A DNA stretch of 64,000 nt from Pyrrhosoma nymphula (GCA_963573305.1 OY754331.1:14170868-14234867), one strand, 5' to 3'; counted from the first letter of the stretch, positions 24,646-36,266 are shown. Notes: generated by a model from the letters alone, not told the origin. Made by a program: numbers and translations.

Positions 24646-27394
24646 CTATCACTTCCACGAAGTCAAGCCTGAAAAAATCAAATTTATTTAAAATATTGTT
24701 CAGTGCTATCGTCACTAGACATATTTTTTCCAACCTGATGACGCTGCTGTAATATTTTGATTTACAGTGCATAAGGGTGCAATTGGTAATTTAACTCGTA
24801 GCATTGCTAATTTCCAGATAGGTTATCCTAAGCTCGTTCTCATCTATGATTACTTGTCGAATCTTTCACTATGATCACTTCTACTTTGCGTGAATTTCAT
24901 TGGCTGCTGTTCATTTCCTTTTATTTTCAAAAGTAATAACAGCAAGTCTTACTATGACATTGATTTCCTAACATATTTTCTCTCCTTGTGAACCGCGTTT
25001 GCTATCGATATTGTAAAAATGTATATGAATTAGTTAGTTAAACTTTTTTTGAAGTCGCTTTGCTTACTATGGATATAATCATAGAACAATTGGTAAAGTT
25101 TGGTGTGTTTAAGAAAATAATTCATAAAATAATGAGACCCTCCGTTCTTAGAAATGTTTATGAAAATCCGTCGAAGAAATGTTTATGAATCTGCACTTCA
25201 AGGTGACTATCGCCTTTTGCGTTAACATTCCAAACTGTGAGGAATGGACAGAACCTTCTCCAAAAGGTTGCATTTATGTCATACCTGGGAGACAAATTAT
25301 TAGCAACGGCGATAAAATGATTGACGAATTATGATCAACGAGTTCGATTGTGATTACGTCGTGCATGTAATTCTAAACGTATAATTAACACTCACGGTCG
25401 GAAAGCCTAGTTTTCTGCATCAATTTTATGCCTGTGCACATAGGTACGCACGAAGTCCTAGACATTATCGTGATTTCGTCGAAAATCATTTCTTCATAGT
25501 AGAAGGTGTACCATAAATCATTGTGGATAGTACATTGGAGTTTCTAAATATTTAATCATGTAACACCGAATTTCACCGGTATCCACTGATGTTCAACACC
25601 GGTATCACCATTTTTAACACCGAATTTCATCGAAAATCATAAATTGAAAATCACGTCGGCTGCTACATGTTCATCATAGCGTCACAGATATGTTCTATCT
25701 GCCTCATCGAAAGTCCTGTACAAACTGGTACCCTATTGGTCCTAGGTTTGAATGCGAAACTGCGCCGAGTTATAATGGAAGGATTATATTGATATATGTG
25801 CACTTTCTCATATCCCACCATTCAAACTTTTCCTTTTGCCAGGAATGTCAATCGAAACGAGACGAATATTCGAAACAAAACGATTATGTTTCGCTTCAAC
25901 TCAAAGAGCGCAACTGAAAGAGGAGGTTCTTGTTTAGTTCTGTCCCAGTACGATTTGAAATTCACTATGGAGTTTAGTTTCGACCCTGCCCAACTACCAA
26001 CCCTACTCTCGGGAACGAAACGAAACTGTTTGAAAAACTCCTTTGCACCTGAAAAGCAGAGTGGAGGAGGAAATGAATCAATAGTTTTGACCCATTATTA
26101 TAAGTGACTGTGGCAAGGGAGACGAGTTCGAAGCATTGAGTAATACTACTAATGTATCTTCACCATAGTATTACTGAATACTATACATGAAACGCATGGG
26201 AGTGCCTTGGAAAGTCCGCTCTCTTGGCGCTTGCTAAGCCAAGACTGTAAACAGCATCACTTAGCCAAGTGCACTGCCTACCTCTGCGCGATATGCACGA
26301 AGATAGGCTTTTGCAAACCCTTAGGAGCACAAACTTACAAGAACTGCACTATGTCACGGCTGAAAGACAAATTAAGGCACGGTACCAGCAAACCTATAAA
26401 ACCAAAAATAATTGGACCGGAAGGTATGGACAACCTGGTTATGAGGTTCTCTTAAATGCTCAAGTAATAAGTTACAAATATGGTCATTTTTGAGACTCCT
26501 TTGAATTTCAACTGACATTTCAGTTATTATAATATAAAAGATAATATTTCCATAAAAGCCGAAACATATTTTTTTAAGGAAACCATTAGATACACAACTT
26601 TTCAGTACGAAGTATATTCCAACACCTTCACTTTTAAAATTAACTTTAAATTTTAAAAATAATTTAATCCTGAATCTTCCAAGATGCGATAAATGATTTA
26701 CGGGATAAAAACCGTAACACAGGATTCAGGGACAACAAAAGTGTAACCGTAAATTGCTTTTGGAAAACACTTTGTATTGAAGTTGAATTAATACATGGAA
26801 CTGACTAACTTTAACCATGCTGGATGATTTATCTACCGCATTAACTGCAAACGATTTCGAATTATTCTCCTTAAAGCAGGATACAACAATCACCTAAATC
26901 TGTGCATATAAATTATCATTATTAATTTATTCTCACAATGTTTGAACTATATACTCTACATAATATTTACATTAAAGCACGATTCTTCCTCGATTTCCAT
27001 TGATATGGTTAGTCATTTCATCAATAGCAATAATTTATCATATAATATTTTTAATCCGTTGCCAGAAAGAAAGCAAAAACACACGTGAGTTCATGAAATA
27101 TTATTTTATGGATGAATTTTATAGTAACATAATTTTAAATAATTATTTACATGAAAAGTTTGAACACTCACGGAAATACGGTGTCAAGATAAAATCCCTT
27201 CTTCATACCAGTGCATAAGTTCATTTTAAATGTAACTATTGAGGCATATGGCCATGTTGTAGAGCGGAAAATTATTTATATTTAATATATCATCATTTTG
27301 AGTGACACAAAGTTCCGGCATTATGATCATAGTAATTCGTAGCACAGGCTCTACCTTAAGACAGGTGGGTTGGCTTGGGTCTTAGAGTAATGGA
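24646..27394. other. Stretch without recognised genes
   Basis: Contains a local direct repeat (TAACACCGAATTTCAYCG near 25,561 and 25,616) and a segment at 25,840-26,060 repeatedly using GAAACGAAAC and TAGTTTCG-like words, which also recur at 29,440-29,530. Small frames here are not recognisable. Confidence 0.4.
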
Positions 27395-27645
27395 GGAAGG
27401 GTGAAGTGAAACCAGGCGTTGACATCAGCGGCACTCTTAAAGAAAGGTGTCAAGAAAACGTCACGGTTTAACGGTCTATCCGACGGACGGAGTACTGTAC
27501 TTGAAGTGCTCTCCCACCCATTGCACCCAAGTAGGGATAGAGATTTCACTAAAATATCTCCACTACTATTCGGGATTAGAGCCCCGAGACCTCGGGATGG
27601 AAAGCTAGGAGACAAGCCACCTCACCAGCCCTGCTTCCTTCCTGC
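27395..27645 (-). mobile_element. tRNA-derived SINE, copy 1
   Basis: On the minus strand a tRNA-like head has an A-box-like segment (27,609-27,629, GCTGGTGAGGTGGC) and a B-box-like segment (27,571-27,584, GGGCTCTAATCCCG). The body shares with copy 2 the words GTGGAG, CTATCCCT and CCGTCCGTCGGA, in the same order. Such internal RNA polymerase III boxes are typical of SINE heads. The copy is clearly diverged, and the exact ends are uncertain. Confidence 0.7.
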
Positions 27646-28546
27646 TTCAGGGTTGCTCCTGCTTCCGCTATTGTGACCCCGGTTAAATTGGGTGACCTTG
27701 CGTGTATAGCTGAGAGGAGAATACGGGTTAAGATAAGAAGGGATATAATGGGTTGCCTAATTTGTATGCAATTAGACTATGCCACTCGCTTTGATCTATT
27801 CCAGGAAAACATATTCAATATATACGGAAAGGAAAGATAATCCTTCGCGGCCTTCGTGAGAGACAACTTTATTGTTTGAATGCTACGGAAAACTTGGAAG
27901 ATTGAGATAGCAGATGTACAGTTATCGAAAAGTATTTAAAAAGGCAAATACGCTTCATTTCCACGGACAATGCTTTCAACGTGGTAAAAATAGTTTCTCT
28001 TTTGAGAGAAGATTTTATGAAAGATAATGAGTATGCTTATGATGACGAAGATAGAATGAGGATTGATGACGACGACAGTCTCCGGAAGGGCTTAAAGTGG
28101 AATTAAGTTAAGAAGTTGATGCTTACAATGAATTTTCGGCTACAGCCAGTGCTGAGCGTATTTTCATCACTTTGAAATACGTCCTTAAATGTTCTGCGTG
28201 GAAAACTATCACCTGAAGCAGTGGATGATATTTTTTTGCGCGATGCAATGTAGTGTTCACGTCGACGGAAATTTGAGTTATTTTTTCTGCTACTCTCTCT
28301 TTTTACATATCTTGATAATTTCATTTTATAGATGTGTTCGACGCGTGTCTTTATGCTTTATACAATTGAAATATGTGTTTCAAAGATGTAACTGTTTACA
28401 GTCCTTGATGTGTTTCTTATTATTATTGTTGCTGACTCAGCTTTTCAATAGTTTTCTTTTGAATCTCCAACTCATAAACAAACCTACTCAATGATAAAAG
28501 ACCGTAGAATTTCCCGGTGGATGATAAGAAAGTAATCTTATAGGAT
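27646..28546. other. Stretch without recognised genes
   Basis: AT-rich; the small frames overlap on both strands. Nothing nameable. Confidence 0.4.
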
Positions 28547-28715
28547 GTGGCACCGGGTAAAGCATTCCGTAGCCGACGTTTGGATGATCAACTCACTCAT
28601 CTTTATCAGGGGAAAAACTTTCTGTGCTCAGTGCTCAGTTTTTTCCCCTGAGGAAGATGAGCGATTTGTTCATCGAAACGTTGGCTATGGAGAGAGTCTT
28701 ACTTTTCGGTGCCAC
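28547..28715. repeat. Hairpin repeat with GTGGCACCG ends
   Basis: Inverted arms run from GTGGCACCG (28,547) to the mirrored CGGTGCCAC (28,715) with scattered mismatches, folding around about 28,630. The inner right arm holds the structured motif at 28,648-28,680 (CTGAGGA, a 7-bp stem, GAAAC). See findings. Confidence 0.8.
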
Positions 28716-28998
28716 AAACGAGAAGACTTCATTAATTACCTACTTCTAATACTACGTGCGAATCTATACGAATAAAATGAAATTTTAAAAGATATTTTTG
28801 TATAAGGTTCTGGACATATGTGTTATTTTTTTTCTTTTTCCATTTCATCTTGAACAAAACGTGTATTCCCGTTTGTATGTATGCTATTTTCCTATTTTCT
28901 TGGGTGCACCTACCTTCAAATGAAAGTAAGTTGCAAAGATAGGTCTAATTAATGTTCAGAAAGGAAACGGTTGTAGGCTTGATGTTGTGGAAGTTATC

Positions 28999-29192
28999 CA
29001 TTACGGAAGAACCTAAAATAACTTAGTTAACTCCACTTTTAATATTTATTACCACGACCCAGGTTTCGATAATTTGTGTCATCTACACCCTAAAATGTAT
29101 TTTCACCTGAAGATGACGCAAAGTGTCGAAACCCGGGTCGTGGTAATAAACACAAGTGAAGTTAACTAAGTTATTTTAGTTCTTCCGTAATG
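28999..29192. repeat. Long hairpin repeat
   Basis: The arms start CATTACGGAAGAAC and end in its mirror GTTCTTCCGTAATG. About 85 bp on each side pair with few mismatches, through TTACCACGACCC. The right arm holds the motif at 29,107-29,132 (CTGAAGA, 5-bp stem, GAAAC). This is probably a non-autonomous retro- or fold-back element. Confidence 0.85.
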
Positions 29193-30799
29193 CTCAGAAC
29201 TTGATTTTAATCTGCATTTATTCTTACCCGATTTGAGAAATTAGCAATGATGGAATTAATGTGGCAATGGTTTAGTTAAAGCACGATCACAGAAGCAAAG
29301 TGATTACACGCGTCAGCACAGTCACTAGCCACCATTCGACATGTGGTGCGAAGCTAAACCGTGCACATGGTCCAACCGGTGAGAAGCTTCAGTATTATTA
29401 CAATTGGATTTTTATTAGTTCAACGGCGTTCTTTTAGTTCCTACCAGCAATAGTTTCGACTCCGATTTCGTTTCGTCCTTGAGTTTAGTTCCTCGGCTTT
29501 CATTGCATTTAGTTTCGCCTATATATTTCGATCCCAAATTATGAAACTATTGACATTTCACTAGCATTGACTTTCGTTTCGATAGCCATCCTTGCCCTTG
29601 GCAGCCCGAATAGCGACGCAGCGTCCCACCGCTTGTCCCTCGGTCTCCGAGCCCACCCTGACCTCGGCGCGAGCTTTTCCAGGGGTCGGTCATTCAACGC
29701 CAGCGACGGGCGCGGAGAGGGCCGGGAGGGAAACTCAATCGGTCGCATTCTTCGGTGAACGGTAAAAATGTCCAGAACTGAAGTATGGTGATAAGAAGTC
29801 AGGGCGAAACACCGACATTGAGCATTTCTGACAGCGCTCTTTAAGATCAACACACGCGGAGTTGGGGCATTATATTGTGATGCTTCAGGTTGACAATAAT
29901 CTAAAAAAGCTACACGGATGACCATCTACTGCAAGTTCCAGCGCAATTTTTAGTGCCCTCTTCCATTGTTGAGCGACGGGCAATCAGTCACCAGCCCACT
30001 CACTACCGGAAGCCATGCATCACTTTCCCCCAAAGTAGTATTAAGGTTAACTCTCATCTGTTTGGATAGGAAGTATCTGTAAAAGCTTTTTCAAACACGG
30101 CTACCACTTGTGAAATAGAGTATGTTACTTCAGCGCGTCAAAGCCTCTATCAGTTCGTGCCGGAAACTAATTCATTATATTTAACGCATTACATTTAACT
30201 AAAACTAAAATATAGGAATGATTGATTCGTGCGATATTTTTCTGGACATGGACTCATCCATAAGTGAAGCTGAAAATCTTTGTACAGTTCCAAAAATTTC
30301 TTAAGATAAACTATTCATATCAATGCCTTAGCTACACTTTCAAGGTGAAAACCGCTATTATTAACGCTACTAAATTAACGCTATCACACGAAGAAAGAAT
30401 GAGTGAGCCTCAGAAAAAGGGTTGTGTATGACAAACAATCCAAAGAGAAATTATTTCGATTGTTTCGTGAACAATCCAAAGAGGTTGTGGGATGTTTTTG
30501 GGGATAACAACAATCCCTCAAAAGACAGTTTTTTTCATTTGATTCAATCCAAATGCTATTGGCGAAACATTTTGACAAATGATGAAAATTGTCGATCGTA
30601 TCAGGTAATTGCTCGCATTAATTTTCGAAGACAATACCTCCTGGAACGGTGCAAACAATTGATAAACAACATGGGTTTTCCTTGTTTGGTTGCTTATCGA
30701 GGTGACCGGCAATTGAGGCCATTTGCTGCATTGAGGACAAATTGAGAGAATGGTTTAAGGGAACTATTATTTGGGGAATGGTAGAATCGTGGAGAGAAA
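29193..30799. other. Stretch with one GC-rich island
   Basis: The island at 29,590-29,760 is CpG-rich with frames open on both strands (plus 29,567-29,758; minus 29,539-29,925), neither recognisable. A 107-codon plus frame (30,422-30,745) contains AACAATCCAAAGAG twice and has no known motif. The island could be a promoter or untranslated exon. Confidence 0.35.
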
Positions 30800-31030
30800 C
30801 GCGGATTCAACGCCGGCGTTTGCCTACTCCGAATGAAAGGCGACACAGGGACCATGGTATAATAGCCTTTCCGACGGACGGACTGCTACACCTTATGTTC
30901 CCTCATACTCATACCCGAGCAGGGATTGGGATTTCAGAGACAAAACCTCTGCCTCCACTGAGATTCAAACCCAGGCTCATCGGAATAGGCAGCCTGTCCA
31001 CCAGACCAACCCGATCCTATCCATTAATAT
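30800..31030 (-). mobile_element. tRNA-derived SINE, copy 2
   Basis: On the minus strand an A-box-like TGGTCTGGTGGACAGGC lies at 30,992-31,008 and a B-box-like GGGTTTGAATCTC at 30,960-30,972. The downstream body shares GTGGAG, AATCCC, CCGTCCGTCGGA and CCTTTC with copy 1 at 27.4-27.6 kb. The B box is close to the tRNA consensus GGTTCGAATCC. It lies about 150 bases past the bestrophin exon donor, hence inside its presumed first intron. Confidence 0.75.
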
Positions 31031-31185
31031 TGTCTGGAGCTCGAAAAAAATAAAATGATGACAGAAAAGAAAGCTAATTCCGGAGTGGATGTTTAAAAAT
31101 AAAAGTTGAAACTGTAATGGGGTCCCCACACTGTTTCACTCAGCAATGAGGGGATGGGAGTGGGTTGTCTGAGGGAGCCGTCCAC

Positions 31186-31368
31186 TTGCCGTTTCTGCTC
31201 CTCGCCGAAGGCATGCCGGTAGAGGGCCGAGAGGATGCCGAACGCCACGAGGTACAGCATCAGCTCCCGGTAGATGAGCTTCCAAAGGCTCCCCCGCCAT
31301 TTGAAGAGTAGTCTGGTAAATCCACCGCTCGTAGACGATGCCACCTCGTATTGGTAGCTGACGGTCAT
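31186..31368 (-). CDS. Bestrophin-family chloride channel, first coding exon
   Basis: Starting at ATG (31,368-31,366) the exon encodes 61 residues beginning MTVSYQYEVASS, with the family hallmark KWRGSLWKLIYREL (residues 24-37), then a first transmembrane helix (about 36-50) and SALYRHAFGEEQKRQ. Bestrophins form pentameric calcium-activated chloride channels, and the N-terminus MTxxY...WRGS is strongly conserved across animals. The exon end is inferred from homology running out: a GT donor follows residue Q61 at 31,185 (CAA/GTGGAC, phase 0). Alternatively, a GC donor with the strong sequence GCAAGT lies at 31,189. Reading past this gives unrelated residues, as expected of intron. No second exon was found within the window, so the gene extends leftward with a long intron. 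The surroundings are GC-rich. Confidence 0.88.
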
Positions 31369-31990
31369 CACTCGACCTCACCGTTCCCTGCCGTGGCACG
31401 ACGGCCAGCCGACAGTCCCCCCTGAACACTACCGGCTACTACTGCGTCGCTCCGTCCGGCGACACGCGGACACCACCCCTGACCCGCACTCTTGTGGTCT
31501 TCTTCCTCCGTCACAGGGGTATAAAAAAAATCACCACCAAACACAACCTAATACTCAATCAACTGTGAACAGCGACTCTTATGGAAGAAGATGAAACGGA
31601 CGGATTTATGAATTTTAAAAAAATAAACAAACGAGCACTTTTTTCTTCGACGAGACGAGGTCTCCACCCTTCGGGCACATGCAGTCGGCGGTCGCGTGGG
31701 TGAGCGAGGAATGACGAACGGGGCACGAAGGAGGGCGAAATAGAGCACTTGGCACGTCAGAGGACGAGGACGAACTGAGGAGGGAATGGGCCGGCGTTTA
31801 GAGGAGGAGAGGGATGGGGGACGGGCCGCGAGCCAGGGAGGAGGGAGGAGTGGAGAGGGCCGGGTGGGAGGGAGAGTAGAAGAGGTTTGGGAGCGAAGGT
31901 AGTGAGGAATAGAGGACAGGGAAGGAGAGAGTGAAATGGGGGTGGAGTGGAAAGGTAGTCGAGAGAGCAGGACAAGAGGTAAAGAGCGCT
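31369..31990 (-). promoter_or_regulatory. GC-rich upstream region of the bestrophin exon
   Basis: A GC-rich block, directly upstream of the start codon on the minus strand, fits a 5' UTR and promoter. It includes long purine-rich plus-strand runs (31,790-31,960). A 157-codon minus-strand frame across it is low-complexity serine/proline/arginine and is judged non-coding. A palindromic ATGACGTA...TACGTCAT pair with CREB-like halves lies just outside at about 32,007-32,029. No clear TATA box in the right orientation. Confidence 0.4.
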
Positions 31991-32101
31991 GGGCAACCCG
32001 TCGGTTATGACGTATCTTCAATACGTCATCGACTTATCCTTTTAATTTCGTATGCGACGATGACTCGTGTAGTAGATGTATATCTATTCTTATACATACC
32101 A

Positions 32102-32950
32102 TCATGTGTTTAATAACATAACATCATTACTAACACTTCACACCGCTTGATATGTCCGGTAATATTTTGTTCTCTGCATGAAGTAGTATCTCGTAGCATT
32201 CATAAAATAATAGTATCAGTAATATTAATCACTAGATAAGTGTATAGCATTGTACAGCGGAGAGCAGCAAGATTTGTGAAAAATTGTTACGATAAACGTA
32301 GCAGTGTTACCAAATTGTTGAAGGAATTAGAGTGGGAATCTCTAACTGACCGAAGGGAGAAATACAGGACAAATCTTTTGCGCAAATTCGGAGCAGATAC
32401 TTTTTTGCCGTAAGTTCAACATATATTTCTAGAGCCAACGTACTAAGGTGGAAGTGATCACAGGAATAAGATAAAAGAAATACACTACAGAACCGATAAA
32501 TTTAAAATGTCATTTTTCCCACATACAATAAGGGATCATAATAAATTGCGATAGATCAATCATATGAAACTCCCACCCTTACTAGGTGGAGTAGAATTTT
32601 CACTTGTGTTTAATAACATAACATCATTACTAACACTTAACACCGCTTGATATGTCCGGCATTATTTTGTTCTCTGCATGAAGTAGTATCTCGTATCATT
32701 CATAAATTAATAGTATTAGTAATGTTAACCACTAGATATCTCTTTAGCAGTGTACTGCATGTTTACATGCTCATTTACGTAGCACTCTCCCAGTTTCTAG
32801 TTTGACTGCGCACTGTTCTCCTGACTGCATTTTGGTCTGCGCCTAGCGGCCGGGGGAGCGTGCGAGGTCCTGATTTGTACTCGGACGAGTGCTGCATGCC
32901 TGGTGTGGAATCACCCCGTGCCACACACCCTAGTGTTGGCTTGCACGGGG
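32102..32950 (+). mobile_element. LINE-B copy 1, with a duplicated 3' UTR segment
   Basis: The segment 32,256-32,520 encodes the C-terminal end of a LINE reverse transcriptase (RRAARFVKNCYDK, LLKELEWESLTDRREKYR, KFGADTFLP) with stop codons. A 3' UTR follows to about 32,950, matching the family at 57.7 kb. A 150-bp stretch of that UTR occurs twice: 32,105-32,255 before the coding piece and 32,607-32,757 after it. The join at about 32,250 has a short GTAC microhomology. It is dead. Confidence 0.85.
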
Positions 32951-33971
32951 TTCCACCAATAAATTCCAAAATGGCATACTTAAAAACAAAGTCAAAAAGA
33001 CAAGTAATTGACCATAGGGGAAAAATTATCTGATCCTGCGACAGATTTGAATTCAATGAGTCGATATTTGATTGACAGTCCAAGAAAATTACTTTCGCAC
33101 GCAATGTATAAGTTGCCGGATTCATCTTCATCCAATTTAATAAATGACGGTGACCTTCAGGCAGGATACCTTTAAATTCATTGCTAAAGGTTACGCAACT
33201 TAAAAATAACTTGTATTCATTCCTTCACGAAAGTGGTAATCAATTGAAAATATTGAATTAATCCACATGGCGATTAGTGAAAGTCACGCGACGCGTCTTA
33301 ATTTGGCCGAACGCTTATTTTGAAAGCGGTTGCACGTCATCAACGGTAAGCTAACGTTTGGTCACCTCTAAGTTGAACTCGTGATGTTCAAAATAATTAT
33401 TTTATTAAAACGCCCACAAATCTGTCGACGCTCTTCAATTTTTCTTAGCGCTGAAATTTGCGGCCCATTTGTTGGTCAATCTCGCCGAAGCTAATCTAAA
33501 TATACAAAATACTCAGCAAGCCACCTCAAGGGGGTGAGTAGTCACCAACATGCATTACACTACACCCTAAAGTTAGTGTAACTACGGCTAATTATGCATT
33601 AGCATAAATCGCTAATGCGTGCCACGAGGCGAAGCCTCACAAGCATGCACTAAACTACAGATATGCTCCCAATGGAGAGGGACCGTTATTATAAATGTAT
33701 TTTGCAACTAAACAAATGGACAGAGACTCAAGAGTTATGCGGAAAAACATGCACGGCGTGCTGCTAGTACTAGGTAGTTGATAAGAATACGTGATGAAGT
33801 CCCTTAGCTCTGAATATCAGGATGCATTCATTTAAATATTATAGAATGCTCTCCGCTCCGCGCATGAACCGCTTCGATACGTCACCGCACCATCGCATTG
33901 GCCGTTCCGCAAATCTACATCAACATCTACAAAATACCCTGGGTAAAACTGATTGTATTTTTTTAAAAACC
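32951..33971. other. Stretch without recognised genes
   Basis: AT-rich. Short palindromes such as GCTAATTATGCATTAGC near 33,589 are present. Nothing else nameable. Confidence 0.4.
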
Positions 33972-34026
33972 TCAGGCAATAATGAATCATTATTGCCTGA
34001 CGAAGCTGTCAGAAGAGTCGGCGAAA
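33972..34026 (+). repeat. Perfect palindrome joined to a ribozyme-like motif
   Basis: Arms 33,972-33,985 and 33,987-34,000 are exact reverse complements around one A. The right arm leads straight into the motif at 33,997-34,026 (CTGACGA, A, GCTGTC...GTCGGC stem, GAAAG). Confidence 0.75.
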
Positions 34027-35187
34027 GGTCAAGCTTTATTTTTTTAAATGTGTTTATTAATACATTTACATTTTAATACATATTAATGCTATTTACATTA
34101 CAATTTACGCTCCGCTAAGTCCCAAGGACTTGTCAACGGGTTCCACTACATCATAAAAATATGGCAACCACACTTTTACCTGATATATACATTTTTCCCT
34201 ATTTACATCCAACTCTTTTATTTTAGTTAGTTTAGTTTTACTGTACGTTAACACTTCAATTTCGTGTATGTACTAATGTAGTGTATAATACAATATATTA
34301 TATACATGTATGTATACAATAAAACATAGCTTCTGCCGTATAATTGCGTCATTATTAGTGATTTCCAGTAATCCGGCGTTTTCGGTAATCCGGTAGTGCT
34401 CTGGTCCGATATCTGCCGGATTACCGAGAGACCACTGTATTTCCATTCCAAATTATTATAGTTTTATCTCTATCAATCATTTCCCGTCCACTTTTTCAGG
34501 TTATGCGGGTGAGGAATGCGTTCGGAATGGGCCAAGAAAGGATATGTGCTGGATGATTACTGAGCAAATGAGTGCAAGAGGTGTTCTTTCATTGGTTTGA
34601 GGATTCCAATAGACTTGGGAGAGTCGGATGGAGAAACACAAACATGATAGAAGAGTGAATTGCCAGAGAGGAAGGAGAGGTGTTGCGGAAGAGATTAGTA
34701 GAAGGAGGAACATTTTGAGTGAGAAGCACAGGAGATCATGAGAGTGAAGCAATGCATTCAAGCGGTGCAAGCAAAAGATAATTTCAAGGTGAGCGCAGGG
34801 TTTAAGCATAACATCCGATATTCCGAGGTCAACAGTATTAATGAGGTTGGTAAAGAGCCCGCTAGGTAACGCAAGAGTCCCAGCTTCTAATAAGGATAGG
34901 CAAAGGCGCCCATATCACGGAAACGTTCCGCTTTCGCGACGAAACTAAGTGATGGGCTCTCTGATAAGGGGTTCCGATTCAAACAAAACCCATTCCTGGG
35001 GTGCAACGATTCTACCAAATGTTCCCTAACAAGGCGTCAACGGGTTCAATGTCGAATAGATAGATGCATTCAGAGGCGCTATCATGACCCTCCAAAACAA
35101 AACACTCTTGTTAGCGTAAACGAGATCGTAGTTCTTCAACTCCTCTTATGTGCTTTAAACCATTACTTCTAATTGATTGAGTGCGTT
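34027..35187. other. Stretch without recognised genes
   Basis: A/G-rich plus-strand sequence at 34,500-34,800 with unremarkable frames. No motif recognised. Confidence 0.4.
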
Positions 35188-35368
35188 AGGCGCAGCTAGT
35201 GTTTCGCAATGTCCTCCGCGTGGATCCATCTTTGTGAGGACAGTTTCGCAGACGTTCCAGCAGGCATTTTCAGGTTCAAACCTGTTGAAACGCTGGCGAA
35301 ACTGTCGTCACGAGGATGGATCGACGCGGAGGACATCCCGGAAAACTAGCTGCGCCTACTCCACAACT
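35188..35368. repeat. Long hairpin repeat with TAGGCGCAGCTAG ends
   Basis: Left arm from 35,188 (TAGGCGCAGCTAGT) and right arm ending at 35,368 in its mirror are inverted copies for about 80 bp each, with moderate mismatches (landmarks GTCCTCCGCGT, GACAGTTTCGC). The word GAGTGCGTT occurs just outside the left arm (about 35,178) and again near 35,393, too far out to be a simple target duplication. The right arm includes TGTTGAAACG...GGCGAAAC, a weak relative of the recurring motif. Confidence 0.8.
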
Positions 35369-35485
35369 CCGCGCAAGCCTTCATCAAGATAGAGTGCGTT
35401 CTTAGGACAGTGACTGCCCTTCTATAGCGGTTTGCGTGTTGAGTAACGATAACGACAACGCGAAAGTAGGAGCTGTGATTCCATA

Positions 35486-35700
35486 CCAGGAGGGGGTTAT
35501 TTTGTAATCTCACTTAGTAAGAATACGTCATAAAATACGGAAAATTACGTCATTTTTCGCAGTTCCTCTCCGCCACTAAGGCGGCGTAACCAACTTCGGC
35601 TCACAAGTGATGATCTGCAGCCTGTTGGTCTTTTACTTGACTCACCTGCTCTTTCCCGTGACTCACTGGCTCTTTCCTAGCCTATTCTCTAACTCAGTTT
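35486..35700. mobile_element. Non-autonomous DNA transposon, copy 2 (truncated)
   Basis: It aligns with 19,700 onward: CCAGGAGGGGGTTATTTTG, AATCTCACTTA, GAATACGTCA, then ACGTCATTTTTCG and a GCC/GGC hairpin. The right end is missing, and the sequence runs into a minus-strand LINE-B fragment. Confidence 0.75.
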
Positions 35701-36266
35701 CCTAGCCTATCTGATAAAGATCCCAAATACTGGCTGCATATTCCAAGTGGGGTCTAACGAGGGAGAAGTAGATGATTTCCCTAACTTTATCGTCGCACTT
35801 GCCAAGTACTCATTTAACAAATCCCAATTTGTGATTAGCTTGGCTAGTAATTTCCCGAATATGTTCACCCCACGAGAGATCATTAGTCAGTTTAACTCCG
35901 AGGTATTTAACCGTTTCTACAGTCTCTAATTTGCTGTTGTGTATGCAATAGCTGTTGCAAGGAGCCTTTTTCCTTTTCCAAAACTTCATAACAACCCATT
36001 TTTTCAGGTTTAATTTTAGCTGCCACGCATCGCATCACTTCTGTATTGCCTCGAGGTCCTTTGTTAGCGCTAGCTTATCATTAAGGCTACGGATTTCTCT
36101 ATACACCACTGCGTCGTCTGCAAATAATCTAATCTTACTGTCAACTGTGTCACCGATGTCGTTGATGTACAAAAGAAACAGAAGTGGGCCTATGACACTT
36201 CCCTGTGGGACACCCGGTGTGACTTTTACTTCATTAGAGATAGCGCCATCTAATACAACCCTTTAG
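35701..36266 (-). pseudogene. LINE-B copy 2, reverse transcriptase fragment
   Basis: Read on the minus strand it encodes VTPGVPQGSVIGPLLFLLYI (motif B), then LFADDAVVYR (catalytic motif C, intact FADD), a linker, KYLGVKLTNDLSWGEHIREI and VRPHLEYAASIWD. Two in-frame TGA codons break it (after AIQK and after LGFVK). It matches the copy at 58.1-58.7 kb closely and is the only LINE-B piece here keeping the FADD triad. It is truncated at both ends. Confidence 0.88.

Noticed and set aside
31548..32021. 157-codon minus-strand frame upstream of the bestrophin exon
   Set aside because: Low-complexity serine/proline/arginine composition from a GC-skewed tract; better read as untranslated or promoter sequence.
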